Assembly: GCA_040797825.1 (NCBI GenBank)
Contig: JBFNEZ010000003.1
Span: 1-64,000, forward strand
Length of the DNA: 64,000 bases
Source: Geosporobacter sp040797825
GTDB lineage: Bacteria > Bacillota > Clostridia > Peptostreptococcales > Thermotaleaceae
Direction of reading: 5' to 3'
Part shown: positions 24,506 through 32,398 of the stretch, piece by piece
Layout: each line of letters begins with the position of its first letter
How positions within the stretch are numbered: the first letter of the stretch is position 1
Translations under genes and position numbers: made by a program
Notes under the pieces: generated by a model
Seen by the model: only the letters and a program-made list of their open reading frames with translations
The model's database searches: none
Told to the model about the DNA's origin: nothing

Positions 24506-26291
24506 TTATAACTTTTTAACAGTCTGATAAATGTTTTCAATATTATCTTTCTGGATACGAAGCAATTCAAACTGATTTTGTACACCCTCTAAAGAACCCT
24601 TGGTGCTGTTGGTCACCTCTAGGAGCACGCTTGTAAACTCCTGGATAGAAGCTATAAACTGCTGGGTTTGTGCTGAAATATTTTCTGAATAAATACGAAT
24701 TTGTTCTGTCTCATCAGCGGTCTTTATAGAATTTACAGAAACCAGATCAGTTACTACTTTGATATCATCGATATCTTGAACTGTATTGGCAAAAATCTCT
24801 GTAACTTCGTTAAATATCTCAGTTATAATTTCAGTCTCATCTACCGATAAAATTGCTGCGGCGGTGCTGTCATGCAGCTGCTTCACTGTAATTTGACTAA
24901 CTCCCACCAGCTCTCTAATCCTTGTTTCAATTTCCTGGGCAAAAGCTGAGGATTGATTAGACAGATTCCTTATTTCCTCTGCCACAACTGTAAAACCCCT
25001 TCCATACTCTCCTGCCCTTGCTGCTTCAATGGATGCATTCAATGCTAGTAAATTTGTCTGTTTTGCAATACCAGTGATCGCTGTTACAATGTTGGCAATA
25101 CTGCTTATCTTATCGGTTAGTTGAATAACACTATTGGAAGATTCCTTGATCTCTATCAGCTTTTCGTGAAGACCTTCAATTATTTGATGGGCATCTTGAA
25201 GTTTAAAATCTAATTTTTCGTTAAATTCTCTAATCCCCCTTTGACTTCTATTTACAAAAGCTATTGCATTTTTAGAAGAATTGCCCAGGTCTTCATTCAA
25301 TTTTCCTACATGATGGATACCTCTATTGACGTCAAGAATAGCAGCAGCGATTTCATCAGTTCCTGACACTAAAAATCCTAGATTTTGAGATAAATTACCT
25401 AAATGCTCTTCTGAGTCTATGGCATCATTTCTCACATGGGAGGCAATTCCTATCATCTCATCGGCTTCGGAAACCAGCTTTTTTGTTAATTGGTGCATAT
25501 AGTCCCTAAAGGATTTTACCCTTTTCGTTATGGTCCATACATAGTAAAGGGAGATGACAATTGCTATGGCAGTTATACCTATGGATAAAATAGAATAAAT
25601 ATCATTTTGTCTATGTATCTTTTTGATGATAGGTGTACTATAGCTGATGGTATCTTGATTTAGCTGATTTACCAATTGTTTTAATTTTTCAATTCTGTCT
25701 AAGGATAAAAGCACAATCGTGTCATTGGTTGCTTGAGAAGTATCTGCATAGGTAACGGGTAGTTGTCGCGAAAACTCTTGAAGCCGTATATAAACATCTT
25801 CTATTTCTCCCAGTTCCTCAAAGATCCCCTCTAGCCCATCATTTCTTTTCTCTCGAGTAATCAATTCTTTAAAGTTCTGTACACTTTCTTCTATTTCCGA
25901 TAGTTTTTTTTCAATATCTCCAATGGAATAGTTTCGTGTTAAATATCCTTGAAAAGTAATATTGGCCTGCAGACTCTGAACCTGTAACTGCGATGCCATC
26001 ATCAGTTGTTGATTGATGACCTTTTCCACTACTTCTAAATTGGGCCCTATTAAGGGCAAAATTGGAAGTTACTGAAACAAAAAGAATAAGCACCATAAGA
26101 ACAATAAATGCATTGTGGATCTGTTTATGTATTTCTTGATTTTTTAGCATACCCGAAGAAACAGTTCTGTCGATGGATGATTTTTTTTTCATAGAAGGAA
26201 TAAATCTTTTAAGAAAAGTCTTCATATGTCTTGGTGTCTTTTGAAAAAATGTAATGAATTCTTCCTTAGATAATACTTTCTTCTTTAACAT
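24506..26291 (-). pseudogene. Methyl-accepting chemotaxis protein, frameshifted
   Basis: Two overlapping frames together encode one chemoreceptor of about 594 residues. The first (from ATG 26291) gives the cytoplasmic N-terminus and first membrane helix (NAFIVLMVLILFVSV). The second gives the external domain, second helix (ILSIGITAIAIVISLYYVW) and signalling domain with the hairpin tip VVAEEIRNLSNQSS. Removing one C from the CCC at 26042-26044 joins them as NRANLEVVEKV. So the gene has a one-base insertion, or the base call is wrong. It sits directly upstream of pstS and has its own PhoP-box-like repeats. No HAMP domain is evident. Confidence 0.85.
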
Positions 26292-26374
26292 TAGCTGTAT
26301 AACCCCCATTCTCAATGTCTTTCTACATTGTAAGATTTTTTATAGGGTATATATAGCTAAAAAGATTAGGTATT

Positions 26375-26391
26375 TGTTAAATTCATGTTAA
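26375..26391 (-). promoter_or_regulatory. PhoP-box-like repeats upstream of the chemoreceptor gene
   Basis: TTAACA (26386-26391) and TTAACA (26375-26380) on the minus strand are 11 bp apart, with a weaker TTATAT one period upstream (26397-26402). A TATATA -10-like element lies near 26349-26354. The orientation is the same as at pstS. Confidence 0.55.
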
Positions 26392-26408
26392 GTTCTATAT
26401 AAATATTA

Positions 26409-26463
26409 AAAAATGAAAAGATACTATGGTTTGCTTACATCTCCATAGTATCTTTTCATTTTT
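26409..26463 (-). terminator. Strong terminator after the first-position mgtE
   Basis: A perfect 21-bp stem (26409-26429 with 26443-26463) and a 13-nt loop, A-rich on the left arm and T-rich on the right. It overlaps the mgtE stop codon and can act on both strands. Confidence 0.85.
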
Positions 26464-27796
26464 ATATCCCCAATATCCAGGCTGCCATGGAAAAAAATAC
26501 AATCAACGCAACTGCATCCACAATGGTAGTAATCAAGGGACTTGCCATGATGGCTGGATCCAGCTTTAGTTTTCTAGCAGCAATCGGCAAGGTTCCCCCT
26601 ACTAGTTTAGCCAATATGACTGTAACAAATAAAGTAACACATACAGTAATAGAAACCTCAAAGCCTACTTTATCGATGTAGTAGATTCGCAAGAAATTAA
26701 CGGCTGCCAAGGCAACACCTACCAAAGTACTTACTCGAAGCTCCTTCCATAAAACCTTTAAACTATCTCCCAGCTGTATATCTCCCAATGCCATTCCACG
26801 AATGACGAGGGTAGAAGATTGAGAACCTGCATTTCCACCGGTATCCATCAACATGGGTATATAGGCCGCTAAAACTACTACAGATGCCAATACATCTTCA
26901 AACCTTCGAATAATATTCCCTGTAAAGGTGGCGGAAATCATTAATACCAAAAGCCATGTAATCCGATGCTTTGCCAAACTCAATACACTGGTCTCAAGAT
27001 ATTCCTCTTCAAAGGGCTCCATTGCAGCCATTTTGTGAAAATCCTCTGTGTTTTCCTTTTCAATAACGTCCATGATGTCATCAATGGTGATGATTCCCGT
27101 TAATCGGTCTTCCTTATCCACTACAGGTATGGCCATAAGATCATATTTTTTAAATAAATGGGCAATGGTCTCCTGATCATCATGGGTATGTACATAAATC
27201 ACGTCAGTACTCATCATCTCTTCAACAGTTTTAGTCTCATCATTGGTAACCAGTTTTCTGAGAGATATAATTCCTTCCAGCTTCCGATTGGCATCTGTTA
27301 CATAGCAAGTATAAACTGTCTCCTTATCTAAGGCTATCCGCTTAATATCCGCTAAGGCTTCTTTAAGTGTCATTTCTTTTTTTAACCCTACATATTCAAT
27401 GGTCATAAGACTCCCGGCTGAATTCTCGGGATAGTTTAGAAACTGATTAATTAGAATCCGTTCTTCTTCCTTGGCACTTTTTAGTATCTTTTTTACAATA
27501 CTGGCAGGCATTTCTTCCAAAAAGTCGATCATATCATCAAAATATAATTCGTCCATAATGTGTTTTATCTCGCGATCGGTAATGCCGTCAATGATTGCTA
27601 ACTGCTGCTCATTAGAAAGATAGGCAAATACCTCGACGGCCCTATCCTTTGGCAGCAACCTAAAAAGAATAATCGCATGATTTCTATCTACTTCCTCCAA
27701 TAGCTCTGCGATATCTACGACGTTCCAGTCCTTTACCATGCTGCGGACATCATTCAACTTCTTCTCTTGAATTAGATTGATAATAAGTTCTTTCAT
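26462..27796 (-). CDS. mgtE: Magnesium transporter MgtE (distal copy)
   Basis: The 444-residue protein has the MgtE order: N-domain of right-handed repeats (1-130), two CBS domains (about 135-255, with the ending GIITIDDIMDVIE), a connecting plug helix, and five C-terminal membrane helices with the pore motif GGNAGSQSSTLVIRG. It is a Mg-gated Mg channel closed by Mg bound at the CBS and N domains. GGAGG is 7 nt before the ATG and follows at once after the stop of a 31-codon leader peptide. Its paralogue lies just upstream. Confidence 0.95.
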   Translation of the reverse strand: MKELIINLIQEKKLNDVRSMVKDWNVVDIAELLEEVDRNHAIILFRLLPKDRAVEVFAYLSNEQQLAIIDGITDREIKHIMDELYFDDMIDFLEEMPASIVKKILKSAKEEERILINQFLNYPENSAGSLMTIEYVGLKKEMTLKEALADIKRIALDKETVYTCYVTDANRKLEGIISLRKLVTNDETKTVEEMMSTDVIYVHTHDDQETIAHLFKKYDLMAIPVVDKEDRLTGIITIDDIMDVIEKENTEDFHKMAAMEPFEEEYLETSVLSLAKHRITWLLVLMISATFTGNIIRRFEDVLASVVVLAAYIPMLMDTGGNAGSQSSTLVIRGMALGDIQLGDSLKVLWKELRVSTLVGVALAAVNFLRIYYIDKVGFEVSITVCVTLFVTVILAKLVGGTLPIAARKLKLDPAIMASPLITTIVDAVALIVFFSMAAWILGI

Positions 27797-27808
27797 ACAC
27801 AGGCCTCC

Positions 27809-27904
27809 TTAGGGGAAGAGCCATTTTCTTGAAGTGATGGCTTTTCTTCCCACCATATTCATTTTTTCTTTTAAGTTATAACTGGGTAAGGGACTTGCGT
27901 CCAT
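27809..27904 (-). CDS. Leader peptide upstream of the distal mgtE, MgtL-like (31 aa)
   Basis: A short ORF begins MDASPLPSYN (ATG at 27904, with AAAGGGGGTG 8 nt upstream; an in-frame ATG at 27910 adds MV) and ends TAA at 27809-27811, whose last bases belong to the mgtE binding site. It is paralogous in position and sequence to the leader at 29306-29404: both share MDxSPxP and a later AITS. The N-terminus resembles the enterobacterial MgtL leader (MEPDPTPLP), whose translation fails at low Mg and controls mgtA. A Mg-sensing role here is inferred. Confidence 0.7.
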   Translation of the reverse strand: MDASPLPSYNLKEKMNMVGRKAITSRKWLFP

Positions 27905-27966
27905 AACCATCACCCCCTTTCATATTTATAGGTTATCCTTTTACACCGAGGATAATAATATGCCAC

Positions 27967-29301
27967 CTAGATTCCTATCATCCAACTAGCCAACGAGAAA
28001 TAAACCATAAGGGCAGCCGCATCTACAATAGTAGTAATCAACGGACTAGCCATTATAGCTGGATCCAGTTTTAATCTTTGGGCCATAATAGGTAGTATAC
28101 CTCCAACCAGCTTAGCAAATACAATAGTCACAAAGAGTGTTCCACAAACCGTTAATGCAATCAGCATATCCACTTTTTGCAAAAAATAAATTGATATAAA
28201 ATGAAAAGTAGATAGCAGTAAAGCCACTAGAATACTAACCTTTAGCTCTTTCCACAACACCCGCAATCCGTCTTCTAACTCAATTTTGCCTAAGGCCAAG
28301 CCCCGGATTACCAATGTAGAAGATTGGGCTCCAGCATTTCCGCCTGTATTCATAAGCATGGGTATAAAGGCAGCTAGTAAAACCACTGAGGATAGTACAT
28401 TCTCAAAGTGTCTGATGATTGTGCCCGAGAAGGTGGCGGAAATCATCAAAATCAGCAGCCAAGTAATTCTATTTTTAGCTAAAGTCATGACCCCTGTAGA
28501 TAAATAGGCAGATTCAGAGGGTATGATAGCAGCCATTCTTTGAAAATCCTCGGTATCCTCTTGTTCAATAACATCTACAATATCATCAATCGTAATAATT
28601 CCTGTCAGTCTCTCTTCTTTATCTACTACAGGAATAATCATAAGATCGTATTTTTTAAAAAGATAGGCAATTTCCTCCTGATCCTCATGGGTATGCACAT
28701 AAAGGATATCCCTATCCATAATCTCATCGATAGTTTTTAAACCATCACTGATGACCAGCTTTCGAAGAGACACCCTTCCTTCTAGGATTTGGTTATTATC
28801 AGTAACATAACAGGTATAGACGGTCTCTTTATCAATTCCTATCCGTTTAATATATTCCAATGCATTTTTTACTGTCATTTCTTTTTTCAAACCCACATAT
28901 TCAATTGTCATCAAGCTTCCTGCAGAATTCTCTGGATAATTTAAAAATTGATTAATGAGAATCCGTTCTTCTTCTTTTGTATGACGAAGTATTTTTTTTA
29001 CCACGCTGGCAGGCATCTCTTCCAACATATCGATCATATCATCAAAATATAATTCTTCAATAATATGCTTAATTTCCCGGTCCGTAATTCCATTGATAAT
29101 CTCTACTTGATGCTCATTGGAAAGATAGGCAAATACCTCAACAGCCGTATCCTTTGGGAGTATACGAAATAGTATGATGGCATGATCTCTTTCTAATTCT
29201 CCTATGAATTCAGCAATATCCACCGTATTCAATTCCATAATCTCGCTTCGGGCATCACTAAACTTTTTCTCCTGCATCAATGTAAGGATGTTTTCTTTCA
29301 C
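27967..29301 (-). CDS. mgtE: Magnesium transporter MgtE (proximal copy)
   Basis: A second MgtE of 444 residues, the same length as its neighbour and closely similar throughout (pore motif GGNAGAQSSTLVIRG). The GTG start at 29301 gives MKENILTLMQEKKF, matching the paralogue's N-terminus, and has AAGGAGGAG upstream; the frame is open further to 29358 but that part overlaps the leader ORF. It begins 4 bp after the stop of the leader peptide. No terminator is seen before the next leader and mgtE, so both transporters are probably on one mRNA. Confidence 0.95.
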   Translation of the reverse strand: MKENILTLMQEKKFSDARSEIMELNTVDIAEFIGELERDHAIILFRILPKDTAVEVFAYLSNEHQVEIINGITDREIKHIIEELYFDDMIDMLEEMPASVVKKILRHTKEEERILINQFLNYPENSAGSLMTIEYVGLKKEMTVKNALEYIKRIGIDKETVYTCYVTDNNQILEGRVSLRKLVISDGLKTIDEIMDRDILYVHTHEDQEEIAYLFKKYDLMIIPVVDKEERLTGIITIDDIVDVIEQEDTEDFQRMAAIIPSESAYLSTGVMTLAKNRITWLLILMISATFSGTIIRHFENVLSSVVLLAAFIPMLMNTGGNAGAQSSTLVIRGLALGKIELEDGLRVLWKELKVSILVALLLSTFHFISIYFLQKVDMLIALTVCGTLFVTIVFAKLVGGILPIMAQRLKLDPAIMASPLITTIVDAAALMVYFSLASWMIGI

Positions 29302-29305
29302 AATT

Positions 29306-29404
29306 TTACTCCTCCTTAGAAGAGCCCCCGATCCACAAGCTGGTGATGGCTTCTTCACTATTTATTTTTCTATTCGTCCACCTGGGTATAGGACTTGAAT
29401 CCAC
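29306..29404 (-). CDS. Leader peptide upstream of the proximal mgtE, MgtL-like (32 aa)
   Basis: A short ORF beginning MDSSPIPRWTN (GTG at 29404; an in-frame ATG at 29410 adds MV) ends TAA at 29306-29308. The mgtE binding site AAGGAGGAG lies inside its last codons, so its translation directly affects mgtE translation. DxSPxP is shared with the second leader of this window and resembles DPTPLP of enterobacterial MgtL. In both leaders the start region GTGATGG is complementary to CCATCAC in the AITS codons, so they can form alternative mRNA structures. Confidence 0.7.
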   Translation of the reverse strand: MDSSPIPRWTNRKINSEEAITSLWIGGSSKEE

Positions 29405-29531
29405 AACCATCACCATCCTTTTCTATTGAATTAGACCGCAGCAATCTAGTCAGAGTCTATTGGCTAAAGTATCCAGCTCCCTTCTATACGCCCTTTACCA
29501 TTCTGCTACCCAAAATCCATATATCTATCAC
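29405..29531 (-). other. Untranslated leader of the mgtE operon, unknown structure
   Basis: No gene is seen here. On the minus strand the segment is rich in short complementary stretches; TGGGTA (29507-29512) can pair with TACCCA (29383-29388) inside the leader ORF, and TAGAC with GTCTA around 29427-29462. The M-box core is not found. Parts resemble tRNA D-arm sequence by chance, but no cloverleaf forms. Confidence 0.35.
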
Positions 29532-29566
29532 AAAAAAATACAAAAAAGGATAGCCTCTTTTGTATT
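29532..29566 (-). terminator. Intrinsic terminator in front of the mgtE leader
   Basis: A 13-bp stem (29554-29566 with 29537-29549, one G-T pair) with a 4-nt loop is followed on the minus strand by a run of T. It lies about 60 nt after a probable promoter, so it is either the end of the permease transcript or an attenuator for mgtE. Confidence 0.75.
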
Positions 29567-29632
29567 CAACACACCTTGATTCCCATAAGTATATTTTAAT
29601 ATACACATCACAATTCTTTTACTCCATATCTT

Positions 29633-29661
29633 ATTATATGTGATATAGGGAATTTATTCAA
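29633..29661 (-). promoter_or_regulatory. Probable promoter upstream of the mgtE attenuator region
   Basis: TTGAAT (29656-29661) and TATAAT (29633-29638) are 17 bp apart on the minus strand, giving a start near 29626. The stretch from here to the permease stop at 29790 holds no other recognisable feature. Confidence 0.55.
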
Positions 29662-29789
29662 CTCTGGTAATTTTAAATATATTGACTTTAGTTCTGCAAA
29701 AATAGAGTAGTAATTTGTACTGCTTTCCCCAAAAATAAATTCACTGTTCTGTCCTTACTGCAATATATAACAACCAAAGGCCTTCTTGA

Positions 29790-30797
29790 CTACCCTAAAA
29801 AGTGTAGAATACTTTGATATAAATACCCTGCTAACATTCCACCAAGATAGATAAAACCAACATAAAATAGTAGTGCTTTCTTTTTTAAAAAAGTTGCCAT
29901 TCCCGCAATAACAGGTACACCAGTAGCTTTTCCAGTGATTAAGAAAGCTAGAAGGGCTCCCTGCCCTGCACCAGAATTCATAAAGGATCTCATAAGGGGT
30001 AGAGAAGCAGAGCCAGAGACATACAGTGGTAATCCTACACTGGCTCCTAAAGGAATTGAATATCCCTTATTTTCACTAAACAAAGACATAATTAATTCTT
30101 TAGGTACCATCAGTTCCACAACCCGGCCTACGGCTATGAACAGTATAAAATAGAAGAGGATTTTCTTTATACCTGTTTCGTAAAACTCTTTTAAAAACTC
30201 AAGAATCTTATATTTATTTATAAATCCTTCCGATTTAGTTTCCTCTTGAAAATCATCCAATACTATATCGATCACCCCATCATCAGAGGTACAGCAGCTT
30301 TCAGATTCCACAGCTGCTGATGGACAACAGCTGCTTTTCTGATTGCTTCCCTGCCGAAGCTGATCTTCGAAAAAGCCTGTTCTTTTTTCTAAAAAATGCG
30401 CCAGAAATCCTGCTGCAACTCCTAAAACAACAGAGGATATCAGTACTGCCAACGCAAACTCCGTTCCGAAAAATGCTGTTTGAAACAGATACTCCGAGGG
30501 ACTTGTCAGTGGGGATGAAATCAAAAAAGCCATCACTGGACCCCAGGGCATTGCTGCTGCAAACATAGAAATCAATACGGCCATGGTTCCACAGGCACAA
30601 AGAGGTGTAAATGCACCAAAGGCTACAGACCCTGGAATAGAAAATCCTGCTTTTTTCTGTAAAAAACTGCGGAATTTATCTGGATCGACATAGACCTGTA
30701 TCCCTGCAGCCATTAAAATACCTAATAAAAGGATATTCCAATCTGCCAGAAGATATCCCCACACGGTTTGCAGTATATCGAATAGAACATTGCCCAT
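29790..30797 (-). CDS. ArsP-like permease (PF03773/DUF318)
   Basis: The 335-residue membrane protein has two halves of about four helices each with a cytoplasmic linker (residues 140-200). The first half has FGAFTPLCACGTMAVLIS and the second GLPLYVSGSASLPLMRSF, the paired signature of the ArsP_1 permease family. The linker carries two cysteine pairs, SSCCPSA and ESCCTS, which could bind thiophilic metalloids. ArsP exports trivalent organoarsenicals. The gene lies 45 bp after an ArsN1-like acetyltransferase, which supports an arsenic link, but other soft-metal substrates are possible. Confidence 0.78.
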   Translation of the reverse strand: MGNVLFDILQTVWGYLLADWNILLLGILMAAGIQVYVDPDKFRSFLQKKAGFSIPGSVAFGAFTPLCACGTMAVLISMFAAAMPWGPVMAFLISSPLTSPSEYLFQTAFFGTEFALAVLISSVVLGVAAGFLAHFLEKRTGFFEDQLRQGSNQKSSCCPSAAVESESCCTSDDGVIDIVLDDFQEETKSEGFINKYKILEFLKEFYETGIKKILFYFILFIAVGRVVELMVPKELIMSLFSENKGYSIPLGASVGLPLYVSGSASLPLMRSFMNSGAGQGALLAFLITGKATGVPVIAGMATFLKKKALLFYVGFIYLGGMLAGYLYQSILHFLG

Positions 30798-30841
30798 CTT
30801 AAACCTCTCCCTTATGCCTTAATTTTTATTAATGTTTTTAA

Positions 30842-31336
30842 TTATAAAAGCTTTTCCATAATCGTAACGTCAATCCATTCCCCATCTAAAAGCCCTTGCT
30901 TCATGTAGGTCCCTACTTCTCGAAATCCTGATGCTTGATAAAGTCTCTTTCCGCCTTCATTCTTGTGAAAGGTACTCAATACCAATTTATGAAACCCTTC
31001 TTCCTTTGCGGTTTTGGTTAGAGCCTTTAGTAATATTTTCCCCAGTCCTTTTCCACGCATCTCTCGTTCAACATAAACGGAAATATCCACCACACCGCTG
31101 TAGCAGCATCTAGAATTAAAAACATTCAAAGAACTCCATCCGAAAGCCCGATTTCTTTCATCGGTTGCTACAATAACCTTATGTTTTTCATCTCTGTTTT
31201 CCAACCATTCTTTCATTTCTTCTTCGGTTCTCAATCGCGTTTCTAAGGTAGCAATTCTATCTGCTATTCCTTGATTGTAAATCTTTGTGATATCTGGTAT
31301 GTCTTCCAACTGAGCTGTTCTTGTAAAATAATTCAT
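30842..31336 (-). CDS. GNAT acetyltransferase, ArsN1 (arsinothricin N-acetyltransferase)-like
   Basis: The 164-residue GNAT protein has the acetyl-CoA loop REMRGKGLGKILL (about residues 91-103) and the N-terminal pattern IYNQGIADRIATLETR, characteristic of the ArsN1/phosphinothricin-acetyltransferase group. Such enzymes acetylate the amino group of arsinothricin or phosphinothricin and so inactivate these glutamate mimics. The C-terminus (GLLDGEWIDVTIMEKLL) also fits. It is transcribed with the ArsP-like permease. Substrate not proved by sequence. Confidence 0.72.
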   Translation of the reverse strand: MNYFTRTAQLEDIPDITKIYNQGIADRIATLETRLRTEEEMKEWLENRDEKHKVIVATDERNRAFGWSSLNVFNSRCCYSGVVDISVYVEREMRGKGLGKILLKALTKTAKEEGFHKLVLSTFHKNEGGKRLYQASGFREVGTYMKQGLLDGEWIDVTIMEKLL

Positions 31337-31537
31337 CTCTCATCTACCTCCGAATTTTTTATTCTATAGGAATTATGAATCTTTTCTCAATTTAATTGTA
31401 ATATAAAATAATTGTATTATGCAACTATTTTTTCTATACTATTCCTTTATTTTTTCGACAAATTCCCTCATAGCATTATTTTACTAAAGCCTATATATCC
31501 ACTTTGCTGCTTCAAAAGAAAAAGAATAAAGAAAAAA

Positions 31538-31563
31538 GTGTTAACGACTCTAGCCATTAACAC
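31538..31563 (-). terminator. Terminator after the PHP-domain gene
   Basis: A 9-bp stem (GTGTTAACG / CATTAACAC on the plus strand, one G-T pair) is followed on the minus strand by six T. The rest of the 240-bp gap (31337-31575) is AT-rich and holds a possible promoter (TTGCAT, 18 bp, TACAAT) for the acetyltransferase gene. Confidence 0.75.
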
Positions 31564-31575
31564 CTATCTTATACT

Positions 31576-32385
31576 TTAGATTTTTTGAAAGCTGGGTTTT
31601 CTTTGCTGAAAAGTAGTGACGTATTGAAAACCGATGGACTTAAGCATATCATAGGTATCTAAGATTCCATCGCCTACATCCTGTACCTTATGGGCATCGG
31701 AGCCTACTGTGATGATCTCTCCCCCAAGTTCATGATACATTTTCAGTATTTCAATAGAAGGATTCACTGTATTTAGTCCATAACGATATCCGGAGGTATT
31801 CACCTCAATACCCTTTCCTTTTTGAATAATAATTTTTAAAATCTCCTCAATGATTTCATAATCTCTTTTACCCAGTTCTATATCCTCATATTCTCCCAAA
31901 GCATATCGCCTTACTAGATCTAAATGTCCATAAACATCATAATCTTCTATGTCTTTAACAATTTCTAAAATTTCTCCAAAGTACCGTTCATAGGCTTCTT
32001 CTCGAGTAATGCCTCTAAAGAGCTGTTTGTAGTATAGATCTACCCTATCAATGGTATGACTAGAGCCTATCACAAAATCAAAGGGATGTCCTGCGATCAA
32101 TTCATGGATCCGGCCCTTCTCCTGCCGCTGCAAACCTACTTCAATACCTATTTTTATCTTAAGTACATCCTTATATTTTTCCTGAGCTGCCTTCAAAGCA
32201 GACACATATTCCTCTGAATTAAATAAATCATCTAAAATCAGATCACCAGGCTTCCATACATTTAATTCAGCATGATCTGTAAAAACAATCTCTTTTAACC
32301 CCAGTTCAACTGCCCTTTCTAAGGCATCCTCTAACTTCATGGTTGCATCAAAAGAAAAGGATGTATGTACATGATAATCGTACAT
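31576..32385 (-). CDS. PHP-domain phosphatase (HisJ-like)
   Basis: The 269-residue PHP-family metalloenzyme has the metal motifs DYHVHTSFS (residues 3-11), FTDHAEL (near 36), the HTID and YGHLDLVRRY motifs, and SDAHKV near the C-terminus. These match histidinol-phosphate phosphatases of the HisJ/HisK type, though the family also holds general phosphoesterases. No histidine genes are nearby. It lies 14 bp after psd on the same strand, so co-transcription is likely. Confidence 0.85.
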   Translation of the reverse strand: MYDYHVHTSFSFDATMKLEDALERAVELGLKEIVFTDHAELNVWKPGDLILDDLFNSEEYVSALKAAQEKYKDVLKIKIGIEVGLQRQEKGRIHELIAGHPFDFVIGSSHTIDRVDLYYKQLFRGITREEAYERYFGEILEIVKDIEDYDVYGHLDLVRRYALGEYEDIELGKRDYEIIEEILKIIIQKGKGIEVNTSGYRYGLNTVNPSIEILKMYHELGGEIITVGSDAHKVQDVGDGILDTYDMLKSIGFQYVTTFQQRKPSFQKI

Positions 32386-32398
32386 AGAATCACACCTT

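Noticed and set aside
26030..26060. Programmed frameshift in the chemoreceptor gene
   Set aside because: No slippery heptamer or stimulatory structure is visible, and other chemoreceptors do not use frameshifting; a simple one-base insertion explains it.
29383..29520. tRNA-like stretch (D-arm-like GGTAGCAGAATGGTA and T-loop-like TTCAAGT) on the minus strand
   Set aside because: The putative acceptor halves are about 130 nt apart and no anticodon arm or 5-bp T stem forms; the T-loop-like part is coding sequence of the leader peptide.
29405..29626. M-box magnesium riboswitch before mgtE
   Set aside because: The conserved M-box core segments (such as GGTGAGGCTCCT and the GCTCTAC end) are not found in order.
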